NCBI RefSeq assembly: GCF_015221995.1
Contig: NZ_JADFFM010000001.1
Span: 1,550,001 to 1,614,000, forward strand
Reading direction: 5' to 3'
Origin: Mucilaginibacter boryungensis
Lineage (GTDB): Bacteria > Bacteroidota > Bacteroidia > Sphingobacteriales > Sphingobacteriaceae
DNA: 64,000 nt
Each line of letters starts with the position of its first letter. The stretch's first letter is position 1. This document shows positions 17,762-26,330 of the stretch, piece by piece. A program made the translations under genes and the position numbers. The notes beneath the pieces were generated by a model. That model made no database searches. It was given only the letters and a program-made list of their open reading frames with translations, and was not told the DNA's origin.

Positions 17762-18559
17762 TTAATGATATTGAGAAACCACGGTATTAGGCCGCAGTAA
17801 TGGTTGAATTTGTGTATATGGTATAAAAAGTTCTGTTTTCCCCGCAGCGTAAGGCTTTATTTCGTACTCGTTATACACGAAACGCAGTCCGGTAGGGGTA
17901 ATGAGAAAGTTATCATTCAGCGCGAATTTATCTTTCACAAAAAAGTAATTGTTTTTTAACGGTTCGGTATCGCTGATCTTCTCTTCGGCCCGGAAAATCT
18001 TTTCGCCTATAGAATCAAGCGGGTGTTGGTAGCCATCAACTAAAATATCACTTAGTTTGATAACCTTGTGCGCTTTGGTATCCCAGTTCAAAAACATCGT
18101 AAGGCTGCTGCCATGCGCGCCGCCCCTAAAACTATACCCCGAAAACTGCATGGCTATTAACGATGAATCCTGCCTGATGACCGAGGCTGTTGTTTGCAGG
18201 GTATAGATCCATTTTTTATTTAACCCTGCATTTTCCTGCTGATAGGCCTTCATAAAGCGTGCTGCGAAGTGCTTAAAGCTGGTATCCGATTTTTGATAAA
18301 CGCCGAACAACCCGGCAGCCCGGTGCCTTACCGTATCGTTCAATGCAGGGGCGCCATGAAACGCGGGGTATTTGATTTGGATAACCGTGCAACCGCTATC
18401 GGGTTTATTGCCACAATCGGCCGCGCGTTGTTTAAAGGTTATATATTGATATAAAAGTGTGTCCTTAACAATATCGGGTTGATGTTTAGGCGACTTATCC
18501 CACGAGCAGGCAGCAGCTAAAGTGACCAGGGCAGCCAATAAAAAGAAGCAGTACTTCAT
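17762..18559 (-). CDS. DUF3298 (RsiV-like) lipoprotein
   Basis: 265 residues. A lipoprotein signal peptide ends at Cys18 (LAAACSWD). The body has the DUF4163/DUF3298 pattern: FHGAPALNDTV, then YSFRGGAHGSSLTMFLNWDT with the GGAH motif (about 150-170), and KPYAAGKTELFIPYTQIQPLL near the end. Proteins of this family include the lysozyme-sensing anti-sigma factor RsiV, but this one has no cytoplasmic anti-sigma region and no sigma factor neighbour, so a cell-envelope binding role is a better guess. It is the first gene of a pair with aspartate kinase, two bases apart, an unexplained pairing. Confidence 0.8.
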   Translation of the reverse strand: MKYCFFLLAALVTLAAACSWDKSPKHQPDIVKDTLLYQYITFKQRAADCGNKPDSGCTVIQIKYPAFHGAPALNDTVRHRAAGLFGVYQKSDTSFKHFAARFMKAYQQENAGLNKKWIYTLQTTASVIRQDSSLIAMQFSGYSFRGGAHGSSLTMFLNWDTKAHKVIKLSDILVDGYQHPLDSIGEKIFRAEEKISDTEPLKNNYFFVKDKFALNDNFLITPTGLRFVYNEYEIKPYAAGKTELFIPYTQIQPLLRPNTVVSQYH

Positions 18560-18616
18560 ATTCCTGTTTATTTAACGGTACTCTTTAATACATTTTTAAG
18601 GCCGCTTTGTTGCAAA

Positions 18617-19096
18617 TTACCCCTTGAATTTCGCCAGCTGATCTTTAGATAGCGAAGCGTTAAGCCACCCAGCCTCGATACCTGCCTCGTATAGGTTATA
18701 AAACTTAATAGCCGGTTCGTTCCAGTCAAGCACCTGCCAGGTCATGCCGTTAAAGCCAAGTTCGTGCGCTTCTTGCACCATACGGTTAAACAGCAGCTTA
18801 CCTGCGCCTTTTCCGCGCCAGCTTTGGGTAACTATTAAATCTTCTAAATACAACCGCTGGCCCTTCCATGTAGAATACCGGATGTAATACAAGGCCATGC
18901 CAATAATTTCACCATCGGCTTCAGCGACATAAGCTTTCCAAACCGGTTTACTGCCAAAACCTGCTTCTTCAAACTCAGCAAGGGTGACGGTTACTTCATC
19001 GGGTGCGCGCTCAAACTCAGCTAATTCTTGTATCAGCTCCATCATGCGCGGGCAATCTTCTTTTTTGGCTATTCGTAGGGAAATATCATTAGTCAT
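18617..19096 (-). CDS. GNAT family N-acetyltransferase (diamine acetyltransferase-like)
   Basis: 159 residues. It has the acetyl-CoA motif LIVTQSWRGKGAGKLLFNRM (about residues 88-107, with the R-G-K-G-A-G loop), YLEDL preceding it and DWNEPAIKFYNLYEAG near residues 123-138. This overall pattern matches the spermidine/spermine acetyltransferase-like group (SAT family) of GNATs, which often act on polyamines or thialysine. Substrate is not proven by sequence. It is probably monocistronic; 119 bp separate it from the YggS-type gene upstream. Confidence 0.86.
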   Translation of the reverse strand: MTNDISLRIAKKEDCPRMMELIQELAEFERAPDEVTVTLAEFEEAGFGSKPVWKAYVAEADGEIIGMALYYIRYSTWKGQRLYLEDLIVTQSWRGKGAGKLLFNRMVQEAHELGFNGMTWQVLDWNEPAIKFYNLYEAGIEAGWLNASLSKDQLAKFKG

Positions 19097-19214
19097 TTGT
19101 CTGAACCTTGATTAAACAGATTTATATGATTTCAGAATTATTACAAGTCTAATTACGATGTAGAACAGGAAATTCGGGTAATCCTATAATCCCTTAAATC
19201 CTGGTTCAGACAGA

Positions 19215-19904
19215 TTAATTATTCTTCCAGTGTTTCACCACTCTCGCCCCAAACACAGTGCTGCCCAGGCGTACCATGGTGCTGCCTTGCTCCATAGCTA
19301 TTTTATAATCGCTGGACATTCCCATAGATAGTTCATCAAAATTATCATCCTTGCGGAAAAAGCTTTGTTTAATGCCATCAAAAAAGGTATCCAGTTCGTA
19401 AAACTCTTCCTTAAGTTGTTTTTGGTTATCGGTATTGGTAGCAATCCCCATCAACCCGCGTATGCGGATGTTTTTCAATTCTGCAAATTCATCAGACCGC
19501 AGCAGCTCTATCGCCTCATCAAAGCTTAACCCAAACTTGGTTTCCTCGTCGGCAATGTATATCTGCAGCAGGCAATCAATTACCCGGCTGTTTTTCAGGG
19601 CCTGCTTGTTTATCTCCTGCAACAGCTTCAGGCTATCTACCGAATGTATCATGGTGATAAACGGCGCTATGTACTTTACCTTGTTGCTTTGCAGGTGGCC
19701 TATCAGGTGCCACTCAATATCTTTGGGTAAGGCCTCATATTTCTCCACTAACTCCTGCACCTGGTTTTCGCCAAAAATACGCTGACCGGCATCGTAAGCC
19801 TGTTGTATATCTTCTACCGGTTTGGTTTTAGATACCACTATCAGTGTAACGTTATTTAGGTCGGTTTCTCTTTTTAATGCTATTATATTATCTGCAATAC
19901 TCAT
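19215..19904 (-). CDS. YggS family pyridoxal-phosphate-binding protein
   Basis: 229 residues. The PLP lysine is Lys26 in VVSKTKP, with the family landmarks FGENQVQELVEKYEALP, WHLIGHLQSNKVKYI (about 66-80), IRGLMGIATNTDN and LSMGMSSDYKIAMEQGSTMVRLGS near the C-terminus. The protein has an alanine-racemase-like TIM barrel without racemase activity and keeps PLP and amino-acid pools balanced. It is divergently arranged from the DUF4296 lipoprotein; the start ATG is at 19904 and the two genes share a short promoter region of under 40 bp. Confidence 0.95.
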   Translation of the reverse strand: MSIADNIIALKRETDLNNVTLIVVSKTKPVEDIQQAYDAGQRIFGENQVQELVEKYEALPKDIEWHLIGHLQSNKVKYIAPFITMIHSVDSLKLLQEINKQALKNSRVIDCLLQIYIADEETKFGLSFDEAIELLRSDEFAELKNIRIRGLMGIATNTDNQKQLKEEFYELDTFFDGIKQSFFRKDDNFDELSMGMSSDYKIAMEQGSTMVRLGSTVFGARVVKHWKNN

Positions 19905-19911
19905 TTATGCG

Positions 19912-19919
19912 TAATTTTG
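19912..19919 (+). promoter_or_regulatory. Candidate -7 promoter element for the DUF4296-mutS2 pair
   Basis: TAATTTTG matches the Bacteroidota TAnnTTTG consensus, 22 bp before the preferred ATG at 19942. Confidence 0.45.
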
Positions 19920-19941
19920 CTTGATGCCGCTAAATTACAGA

Positions 19942-20385
19942 ATGCGTATATATAAATATTTGTTTTTTTTAGGATTACTTGCTTTTGCCGCATGCCAGAG
20001 CCAAGAGCCCGTGCCCGCTGATGTGATAAGCGAGGACCGTATGCCCGCCATTGTTGCCGATATACACATTGTAGACGGCGACTTGTACAACGTACCCCAA
20101 ACGCCCGATAGCCTGTATAAATATAGCATGGGGCATTATATGGCTGTATTTAAAAAATACCATACCGATTCGGTGCAGTTTAAAAAAAGTTATACCTGGT
20201 ATACCCGGCACCCCGTTAAGCTGGATGAGATTTACGACAACGTGTTGAAAATACTGCAAACCAAAAACGATTCGATAGCTAAAATAAAAGTGCCGCCGCC
20301 TAAACCGGCCGCGCCTGTAAACACGCCTGTTAAAATACCTATTAGAGTACCTGTTAGACCTGCCAATGCTGTACCCGCAAAATAG
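19942..20385 (+). CDS. DUF4296 domain lipoprotein
   Basis: 147 residues from the ATG at 19942, which begins a lipoprotein signal peptide (MRIYKYLFFLGLLAFAACQ, Cys18). In-frame TTG and ATG at 19921 and 19924 would add residues before the signal peptide and overlap the promoter. The core has the DUF4296 pattern: DRMPAIVADIHIVDG, then SLYKYSMGHYMAVFKKYHTDSVQFKKSYTWYTRHP and a DEIYDNVLKIL helix. The C-terminal 35 residues are Pro/Val/Lys-rich (PPPKPAAPVNTPVKIPIRVP), probably an extended tail. The family is restricted to Bacteroidota and has no known function. The end overlaps the mutS2 start by 20 bp, so the two are co-translated. Confidence 0.85.
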   Translation: MRIYKYLFFLGLLAFAACQSQEPVPADVISEDRMPAIVADIHIVDGDLYNVPQTPDSLYKYSMGHYMAVFKKYHTDSVQFKKSYTWYTRHPVKLDEIYDNVLKILQTKNDSIAKIKVPPPKPAAPVNTPVKIPIRVPVRPANAVPAK

Positions 20386-22729
20386 TGCCGATAAATTAGG
20401 TTTTACCGATGTTAAGGAATTGATAAAAACCCATTGCCTGAGCGAAATGGGCCGGCAGATGGTGGATAAGATACAGGTAATGAACAATTACGATAATATC
20501 CAAAAGTTCCTGAGCCAGGCTAACGAGTTTAAAAACATCCTGCAAAATGATACCGCTTTGCCTATCCAGCACTTTTTTGATATTAAGTCGCTGGCTAATA
20601 AAGCAAGGGTAGAGGGTGCCTTTTTAAGCGAGGAGGAATTTTACCAGGTGCAGGCATCACTAACTACGGTGTTTGCAGTGATCGCCTATTTTAATGAGCG
20701 TGAGGGGCAGTATCCCAACCTGGAAGCTTTATTTGAACACCTGCCTATAGAGAAGGCCATCCTGAAAAAGATAGACGCGGTGATTGATCAGAAAGGCAAG
20801 ATCAGGCCTAACGCCTCGCGCGAATTGCTGGAGATCACCTCGGGTATAGCCAGGGCCGAACAGGAAGCCCGCCGCAAGATAGACCAGGTATTTAAAAATG
20901 CCGGCAACAACGGCTGGACGGCGGACGGATCGCTAACCGTGCGCGACGGGCGGTTATGTATCCCGCTGCTGGCCGAGAACAAACGCAAGCTGAAGGGTTT
21001 CATTCATGACGAATCTTCATCCGGGCAAACCGTTTATATGGAGCCCGAGGAGGTTTTTGTATTGAATAACCGCGTGCGCGATCTGGAATTTGAGCGCCGC
21101 CGCGAAATTGTAAAAATACTAACCGCCCTGACGGATGAACTGCGTCCCTATACACCATTATTATTATCCTACCATAGTCTGTTAACCAAGCTCGATTTTG
21201 TGCGGGCCAAAGCGCTTTTCGCGATGGATATAGAGGGCGAGATGCCCGAGGTAGTGAATGATGCGCGGATAAAACTGGTAAACGCGCGCCACCCTTTGCT
21301 GTTCCTCAGTTTTAAAAAGGAACATAAAACAGTAGTGCCTTTAAATGTGCAGATAGATGAGGGGACGCGCGTTGTAGTGGTATCGGGCCCGAACGCGGGG
21401 GGTAAATCTGTATGTATGAAAACTGTGGGCTTGTTGCAGATGATGGCGCAGGCCGGTTTGCTGATCCCTGCAGCTGATAATAGTGTGGTTGGGGTATTTA
21501 AGCAGGTGTTTGTTGATATTGGCGACGACCAAAGTATTGAAAGCGATTTGAGTACCTATAGCGCGCACTTATCAAAAATGAAGCATTTTGTAGAGAACGC
21601 CAACGGCAAAACCCTGATACTGATTGATGAGTTTGGTACAGGCACCGATCCGCAATTTGGCGGGCCGATAGCTGAAGCTGTGCTGGAAGCGCTAAACCAT
21701 AAAAAGGTAAAAGGTATGGTGACCACGCACTATAGCAACCTTAAAATATTTGCCAGCAATACCCCGGGTCTCGAGAATGCCAGTATGTTGTTTGATAATG
21801 TGCAGATGAAACCCATGTACATGCTGGAAGTGGGCAAGCCCGGCAGCAGTTACGCGTTTGAGATAGCCCAGAAGATAGGCTTGCCGCAAAACGTGCTGAA
21901 CCTGGCCAAAAACAAAATTGGCACCAATCAGAAAAAAGTGGATACCCTGCTGGTTGACCTGGAGCGCGAGAAGAAAGAGATATTTGATACCAAATTACAA
22001 CTGGATAAGCAGCAACGCAAGGTAAACACACTATTACAGGAAAACGAGCAGTTGAAAAGCTACCTGGAAGAAAATCAAAAGGCCCTCATTCGTGATGCTA
22101 AGCAACAAGCCAAAAATATTATACTGGACGCCAATAAACTGGTAGAAAATACCATAGCTGAAATAAAAAGCAACCAGGCCGATAAGGAGAAAACCCGCAA
22201 CCTGCGCGAGAACCTGAACAAGGAACTGCAAAAGAATACGGTTAAGCCGGAAACACCAAAACAAACGGTTGTTGATGATGAGCTGAAGCCAGGCGATTGG
22301 GTGAAGCTGGTAGATTCGGAAACAACCGGGCAGGTGATGGAGATTGTGAAGGATAATGTGATCATTGCCATTGGCGACCTGCGCACTGTTGCTAAAAAGA
22401 AACGGGTACAAAAAGTATCAAGAAAAGAAGTCCCTAAAGAAGTAAGGCGCAGCTACAGTAATAGTAATACCAACGATGTGGCTAATTTTAGTCCCGAGAT
22501 TGATGTACGCGGACAGCGTGGCGAAGAGGCCCTATATAATATTGAAAAAGTACTGGACAGGGCCATTATGATGGGTTTCGGTACCATTAAAATACTGCAC
22601 GGCAAAGGCGACGGTATCCTGCGCAAACTTATCCGCGAATATCTGCGCAAATACGAACAGGTAAGCCGCCTGGAAGACGAGCATGCCGACAGGGGTGGGG
22701 ATGGGATTACTTATGTTTATTTGAGGTAA
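20366..22729 (+). CDS. mutS2: MutS2 endonuclease/ribosome-rescue ATPase
   Basis: 787 residues, full length for the family. After an N-terminal core and helical arms, the ATPase has Walker A SGPNAGGKSVCMKTVG (near residues 341-356), Walker B TLILIDEFGTGTDP (about 414-427) and VTTHYSNLK. A coiled-coil region (about 520-620) and a KOW-like linker lead to the C-terminal Smr nuclease domain (from about residue 710, IDVRGQRGEEALYNIEKVLD, with KILHGKGDGIL). It lacks the mismatch-recognition domain of MutS. MutS2 suppresses recombination or splits collided ribosomes, depending on the species. It follows a DUF4296 lipoprotein with overlapping coding. Confidence 0.96.
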   Translation: MLYPQNSADKLGFTDVKELIKTHCLSEMGRQMVDKIQVMNNYDNIQKFLSQANEFKNILQNDTALPIQHFFDIKSLANKARVEGAFLSEEEFYQVQASLTTVFAVIAYFNEREGQYPNLEALFEHLPIEKAILKKIDAVIDQKGKIRPNASRELLEITSGIARAEQEARRKIDQVFKNAGNNGWTADGSLTVRDGRLCIPLLAENKRKLKGFIHDESSSGQTVYMEPEEVFVLNNRVRDLEFERRREIVKILTALTDELRPYTPLLLSYHSLLTKLDFVRAKALFAMDIEGEMPEVVNDARIKLVNARHPLLFLSFKKEHKTVVPLNVQIDEGTRVVVVSGPNAGGKSVCMKTVGLLQMMAQAGLLIPAADNSVVGVFKQVFVDIGDDQSIESDLSTYSAHLSKMKHFVENANGKTLILIDEFGTGTDPQFGGPIAEAVLEALNHKKVKGMVTTHYSNLKIFASNTPGLENASMLFDNVQMKPMYMLEVGKPGSSYAFEIAQKIGLPQNVLNLAKNKIGTNQKKVDTLLVDLEREKKEIFDTKLQLDKQQRKVNTLLQENEQLKSYLEENQKALIRDAKQQAKNIILDANKLVENTIAEIKSNQADKEKTRNLRENLNKELQKNTVKPETPKQTVVDDELKPGDWVKLVDSETTGQVMEIVKDNVIIAIGDLRTVAKKKRVQKVSRKEVPKEVRRSYSNSNTNDVANFSPEIDVRGQRGEEALYNIEKVLDRAIMMGFGTIKILHGKGDGILRKLIREYLRKYEQVSRLEDEHADRGGDGITYVYLR

Positions 22730-22737
22730 TTACTTTT

Positions 22738-22821
22738 GTCATTGCGAGCGATAGCGCGGCAATCTCGTAGATTGATTTGCGAACTACGAGATTGCCGCGT
22801 CGCTACGCTCCTCGCAATGAC
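22738..22821. repeat. Palindromic repeat, family R1
   Basis: GTCATTGCGAGCGATAGCG pairs with CGCTCCTCGCAATGAC-like sequence; inner arms GCAATCTCGTAG and CTACGAGATTGC are perfect complements. Confidence 0.85.
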
Positions 22822-22898
22822 AAACATCTTCTACGTCTCAATATGATTAATCTTAACCCGTTTTTGCGAGAGACTCTGCGTAGACAAGTGAAGAATAC

Positions 22899-23037
22899 GT
22901 CATGCCGAATTTATTTCGGCATCCTACACGCTATTCACGCTCGGCAGGCTCTGTAATTTTCCCTACTTGAAGACATTCCCAATGTTTACTTTAATGTTTA
23001 CTTTTATGATGAGATGCCGAAATAAATTCGGTATGAC
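22899..23037. repeat. Palindromic repeat, family R3 (GTCATGCCGAATTTATTTCG...)
   Basis: The left end GTCATGCCGAATTTATTTCG continues GGCATC and is complementary to the right end GATGCCGAAATAAATTCGG followed by TATGAC. The second copy is at 24357-24475. Confidence 0.85.
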
Positions 23038-23055
23038 GGCTGGTTTTATAAATAC

Positions 23056-23092
23056 TCAGGCCGTTGTTAGAGTTGTCTCCAACAACACTGCG
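23056..23092. repeat. 37-bp hairpin repeat R7, copy 1
   Basis: TCAGGCCGTTGTTAGAGTTG continues TCTCCAACAACACTGCG. It matches 23956-23992 at all but one position and folds into a hairpin (GTTGTTAGAG / CTCCAACAAC, one mismatch in this copy). The two copies are 900 bp apart on either side of the hypothetical gene. Confidence 0.8.
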
Positions 23093-23167
23093 TGGGGTTG
23101 TTAAAATTGTGGGCTATCAACATAATAGGCCTCTTTACAACTTCGCAAGTTACATCCTCATCTAACA

Positions 23168-23881
23168 TTACTTTTTAATATCAGGTACGAGGGTGTGGAA
23201 TACCTCATCAATTTGACGTTGATCGTTGAATTCAGGAATATTGCGGTTATAATCCTGGTATCGATTACTAACAAAGAAGCTTCGAAAATGTCCGGCAATT
23301 TTTACCTCATAGAAGGTAAAGTCAACACAATCCATACATGGTATTTCTTTCGGAGCCTTTCCTTTTTTAGTAAGGTGTTCAACAACCTCATAATCATTGG
23401 GCGTATCACAGATATGATAAGCTAATAGTAATTTTACCAGTTTGTCTAACGATGTGCTGGGTTTGAGCGGCTTGACATATACTCCCCTTTGATTAACCGC
23501 ACTGATACGATCATACCTATGAAGTATCTTAACACTATCTTTTAACTTTCCTTGAAGATCGGTTTTAGAAAAATTGTGTTCAAAATAATATATCGCTTCT
23601 AAAGAGTCACGGTTACCTTTGATTACAATGCAGTGTTCATCAAGCCCACCCCAATTACTGGACAAGGTATATCTTATTTCAAGGTCATACTTTGATTGGC
23701 TAATAGGCGGCATTACACTATCAATCACAAATCGACTTGTTCCGGGATATATTTTATTGTCTTTGAAACTATTAATATGGAAGTTCTTTCCGGCAACGAG
23801 AATATTGAATTGTGCCTTGCTGGTCTTCGGCAAACAGCACATATAAGTTAAAGAAATAATCGTAGACAAGGCTTTGTACAT
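23168..23881 (-). CDS. Hypothetical secreted protein inside a repeat-flanked island
   Basis: 237 residues, no family recognised. The first 23 residues (MYKALSTIISLTYMCCLPKT then SKA-Q) look like a signal peptide. The mature part is mixed alpha/beta with a beta-rich opening (ILVAGKNFHINSFKDNKIYPG) and a PCMDCVDFTFYEV segment whose CxxC pair might bind metal or form a disulfide near residue 180. The gene is A+T richer than its neighbours, points opposite to mutS2, and is bracketed by the R7 hairpins and the 300-bp repeat blocks. It has no neighbouring transposase or toxin partner. It may be a small acquired cargo gene; that is inference from the repeats. Confidence 0.7.
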   Translation of the reverse strand: MYKALSTIISLTYMCCLPKTSKAQFNILVAGKNFHINSFKDNKIYPGTSRFVIDSVMPPISQSKYDLEIRYTLSSNWGGLDEHCIVIKGNRDSLEAIYYFEHNFSKTDLQGKLKDSVKILHRYDRISAVNQRGVYVKPLKPSTSLDKLVKLLLAYHICDTPNDYEVVEHLTKKGKAPKEIPCMDCVDFTFYEVKIAGHFRSFFVSNRYQDYNRNIPEFNDQRQIDEVFHTLVPDIKK

Positions 23882-23955
23882 ATTCTAAGATAGACAATAC
23901 AAACCAACCTCACAATATAGACATTCCCGTCCGCGCAGAGTATCCCGCAGAGGAT

Positions 23956-23992
23956 TCAGGCCGTTGTTGGAGTTGTCTCCAACAACACTGCG
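23956..23992. repeat. 37-bp hairpin repeat R7, copy 2
   Basis: Same sequence as 23056-23092 with one change that makes the stem perfect (GTTGTTGGAG / CTCCAACAAC, loop TTGT). Confidence 0.8.
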
Positions 23993-24006
23993 CAAGGCTG
24001 TTAGAA

Positions 24007-24030
24007 ATTGTTGGTGACAACACCAACAAT
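24007..24030. other. Perfect 10-bp hairpin beside the R7 repeat
   Basis: ATTGTTGGTG and CACCAACAAT flank a four-base loop (ACAA). It lies 15 bp from the R7 copy 2 hairpin; no U-tract follows on either strand, so it is not a standard terminator. Confidence 0.6.
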
Positions 24031-24179
24031 GGCGATGAACCAACCTTACAATATGGGCATTTGCCGTTAGTGAGGACTCTCTGGAAGAGAACCCTGCACT
24101 AACCACGCAGCGCAGCTATGTAATTGTATTACCTTAAGTGCTTATACAGGGCCCTCCGCGAGAGACCCGTGTAGTCAAA

Positions 24180-24512
24180 TTACTTTTTGTCATTGCGAGC
24201 GACAGCGCGGCAATCTCGTAGCTTGATTTGCAAACTACGAGATTGCCACGTCGCTACGCTCCTCGCAATGACAAACTTCTTCTATGTCTCAATATGATTA
24301 ATCTTAACCAGTTTTTGCGAGAGACCCTATGGGTAAACAACGACTGAAAAAATAACGTCATGCCGAATTTATTTCGGCATCCCACACGCTATTCACGCCC
24401 GGCAGGTCCCGTAGTTTTTGATATATACAATATGCTTACTTTTATGATGAGATGCCGAAATAAATTCGGCATGACGGACCGAGTTTTAATACCGGGTTTT
24501 ATAAATATTCAA
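24180..24512. repeat. Right copy of the ~300-bp composite direct repeat
   Basis: It contains R1 (24189-24272), the linker with AATATGATTAATCTTAACC and TTTTTGCGAGAGAC, and R3 (24357-24475) in the same order and orientation as the block at 22730-23055. The rest of the 23882-24508 gap holds only R7 copy 2, the hairpin at 24007-24030 and unremarkable sequence. Confidence 0.85.
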
Positions 24513-25693
24513 TCCCTTAAAAAAGGATTAAAATTCCTGGTGCCAATTTCCATACCCGCGGCCCGGCAAATGGTTTTATCGCCAAACTTAAAGTTAATGC
24601 GGTCCATAGCCTGGTAAAGTTTAATGCGCTCTTCATTATCCTCAAACAAATTTATCTGGTAGCTGCCGGTGCACAGGTTGCTTAGCTTAACACCAATAAG
24701 CCGGATAGGCCGGTGCCCGTTCCAAGCTTTCTTTAGTAAATTTTTCACGCCCGGTAGCAGGATATGTTCGGCGGCGGTTAGCGGTATTTTTTCCTGGATG
24801 GTATGGGTTTCAAAGTTGGCGTAACGTACTTTAATAGCCAAACAACTGGCTACCTTATTTTCGCGGCGCAGTTTACCGGCCAGTTCCTCAGTCATGGATA
24901 TTAAAATGGTTTCCAGTGTACGTTGCTCGGATACGTTAGTATTAAAAGTATGCTCGGTAGATATGGACTTACGGTCGGAGTGGGGGATTATCTCGCTATG
25001 ATCAATACCGTGGGCTTTCTCGTAAATAAATAGCCCGGCTTTGCCAAATACCGCTTCCAGGAACTTCAGGTTCACTTTTTGCAGATCGCCAATTTTTTCG
25101 ATACCGTACGCATATAATTTTTGGCAGGTCTTTTCGCCAAGCATAGGTATTTTGCGGATAGACAAAGGCGCTAAAAACTCTTTTTCTTTACCGTGCGGCA
25201 CAAATAATTGTCCGTTTGGCTTGGCCTGGTTAGTGGCCATTTTTGAAACCGTTTTACCCGATGATAAGCCGAATGATATAGGCAACCCGGTGGTTTTGAT
25301 TACTTTTTGCCGCAACTCACCCGCAAACTTGTAACAATCGTAAAAGCGGTCCATGCCGGTCAGGTCAATATAAAACTCATCTACCGATGTTTTCTGGTAC
25401 AGGGGAACGGTATCATGGATGATCTGCGTTACCTCGCGTGATGCCTCGCCATAACGCCCGTGTGTGCCACGCACAATAATAGCATGCGGACAAAGCCGCA
25501 TAGCGGTTTTCATGGGCATGGCCGAATGGATCCCAAACTTACGGGCCTCGTAACTGCACGATGCTACCACACCACGATCGGCCGAGCCGCCAATAAGTAC
25601 AGGTTTACCAATAAGCGAGGGGTTAAACTTCCGTTCAACCGATACAAAAAATGAATCGAGATCGATATGTACGATATGCCGTTTGAATTCCAC
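24509..25693 (-). CDS. dinB: DNA polymerase IV (Y-family, translesion)
   Basis: 394 residues from the GTG at 25693; TTG at 25696 is the alternative. The frame is open for another 80 codons upstream but that stretch overlaps the divergent gene antisense and has no family match. Catalytic residues: HIDLDSFF (Asp11, Asp13) and SVDEFYIDL (Asp/Glu pair near 105). The little-finger region runs from about 240 to 345. Near the C-terminus, QINLFED fits the QLxLF-type clamp-binding motif, so it can be tethered to the beta clamp. It copies past damaged bases with low fidelity. No LexA-type box is evident upstream. It diverges from the 2H phosphoesterase gene with about 75 bp between. Confidence 0.95.
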   Translation of the reverse strand: MEFKRHIVHIDLDSFFVSVERKFNPSLIGKPVLIGGSADRGVVASCSYEARKFGIHSAMPMKTAMRLCPHAIIVRGTHGRYGEASREVTQIIHDTVPLYQKTSVDEFYIDLTGMDRFYDCYKFAGELRQKVIKTTGLPISFGLSSGKTVSKMATNQAKPNGQLFVPHGKEKEFLAPLSIRKIPMLGEKTCQKLYAYGIEKIGDLQKVNLKFLEAVFGKAGLFIYEKAHGIDHSEIIPHSDRKSISTEHTFNTNVSEQRTLETILISMTEELAGKLRRENKVASCLAIKVRYANFETHTIQEKIPLTAAEHILLPGVKNLLKKAWNGHRPIRLIGVKLSNLCTGSYQINLFEDNEERIKLYQAMDRINFKFGDKTICRAAGMEIGTRNFNPFLRD

Positions 25694-25768
25694 CAAACAA
25701 AAATGAAAAAAATAATTGATATTTACTAAAAATATTAGCAATTTTAAAACCCGATAAAATTGCGAGAT

Positions 25769-26329
25769 ATGGATACTTACACCGATTACCTGATGCTGAT
25801 TGCACCACCTAAAAATGTGATCTACGATATTGGCCGTTATAAAAGGGCCTCGGCACGGGTAATAGGCGATTTCCCGGGGATGAACTCGCCGGCCCATATC
25901 AGCATCAACCACCAGCACCGGTGTAAACCCTTCACCGCCCGGCATGCTATCAGTCAGATGAGCGAGAAGTTAGGATTACTGACACCGCAGGAATTACAGA
26001 TAAGCAATTTTAAGTATTTTACCCATGGGCAAACCGGCTTTACTATTTATGCCTGCGTAGTTACTAACGACCATGTAGACCGCTGGTTTAAAGGCGTGCA
26101 AAACAGTATGCGGGTTATTCAAAAACATAGTATCCCGCATATTACGGTAGCCAAAAATATCCCGCCGGATAAATTTAAAATGCTGTGGCCAAAGTTTGAG
26201 CAATGTAAATTTCAAACCAGTTTTATAGCCGATAAGCTGACTGTGCTGGAACGGGAAACCTACGTGCAGCATTCTAAATGGCGGATATTTAAAGAATATA
26301 GGTTTGGGGAAAGGCTGATGGAGTATTAG
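25769..26329 (+). CDS. 2H phosphoesterase (2'-5' RNA ligase family)
   Basis: 186 residues from ATG 25769 (a TTG nine bases upstream is in frame). The two signature H-x-[ST] motifs are His43-Ile-Ser45 in PAHISINHQH and His124-Ile-Thr126 in IPHITVAKN, 80 residues apart, as expected for the two-fold symmetric 2H fold. Such proteins hydrolyse cyclic phosphodiesters or 2'-5' bonds of RNA, or cyclic nucleotides; the exact substrate is unknown. It is divergent from dinB; the pairing may be incidental. Confidence 0.88.
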   Translation: MDTYTDYLMLIAPPKNVIYDIGRYKRASARVIGDFPGMNSPAHISINHQHRCKPFTARHAISQMSEKLGLLTPQELQISNFKYFTHGQTGFTIYACVVTNDHVDRWFKGVQNSMRVIQKHSIPHITVAKNIPPDKFKMLWPKFEQCKFQTSFIADKLTVLERETYVQHSKWRIFKEYRFGERLMEY

Positions 26330-26330
26330 T

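Larger units (their letters stand above)
22730..23055. repeat. Left copy of a ~300-bp composite direct repeat
   Basis: This block starts at the mutS2 stop and holds repeat R1 (22738-22821), a linker including AATATGATTAATCTTAACC and TTTTTGCGAGAGAC, and repeat R3 (22899-23037). The same order and linker recur at 24180-24512, with the sequence TTTATAAATA closing both. The two blocks flank the hypothetical gene at 23168-23881. They differ by scattered substitutions and small indels, so the duplication is not very recent. Confidence 0.85.

Noticed and set aside
22730..24512. Possible CRISPR array from the repeated blocks
   Set aside because: Repeats are few, long, palindromic and not evenly spaced, and there are no cas genes.
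25694..25945. N-terminal extension of DinB to an upstream ATG
   Set aside because: It would overlap the divergent 2H phosphoesterase gene antisense, and family members begin at HIDLDSFF preceded by a few residues.
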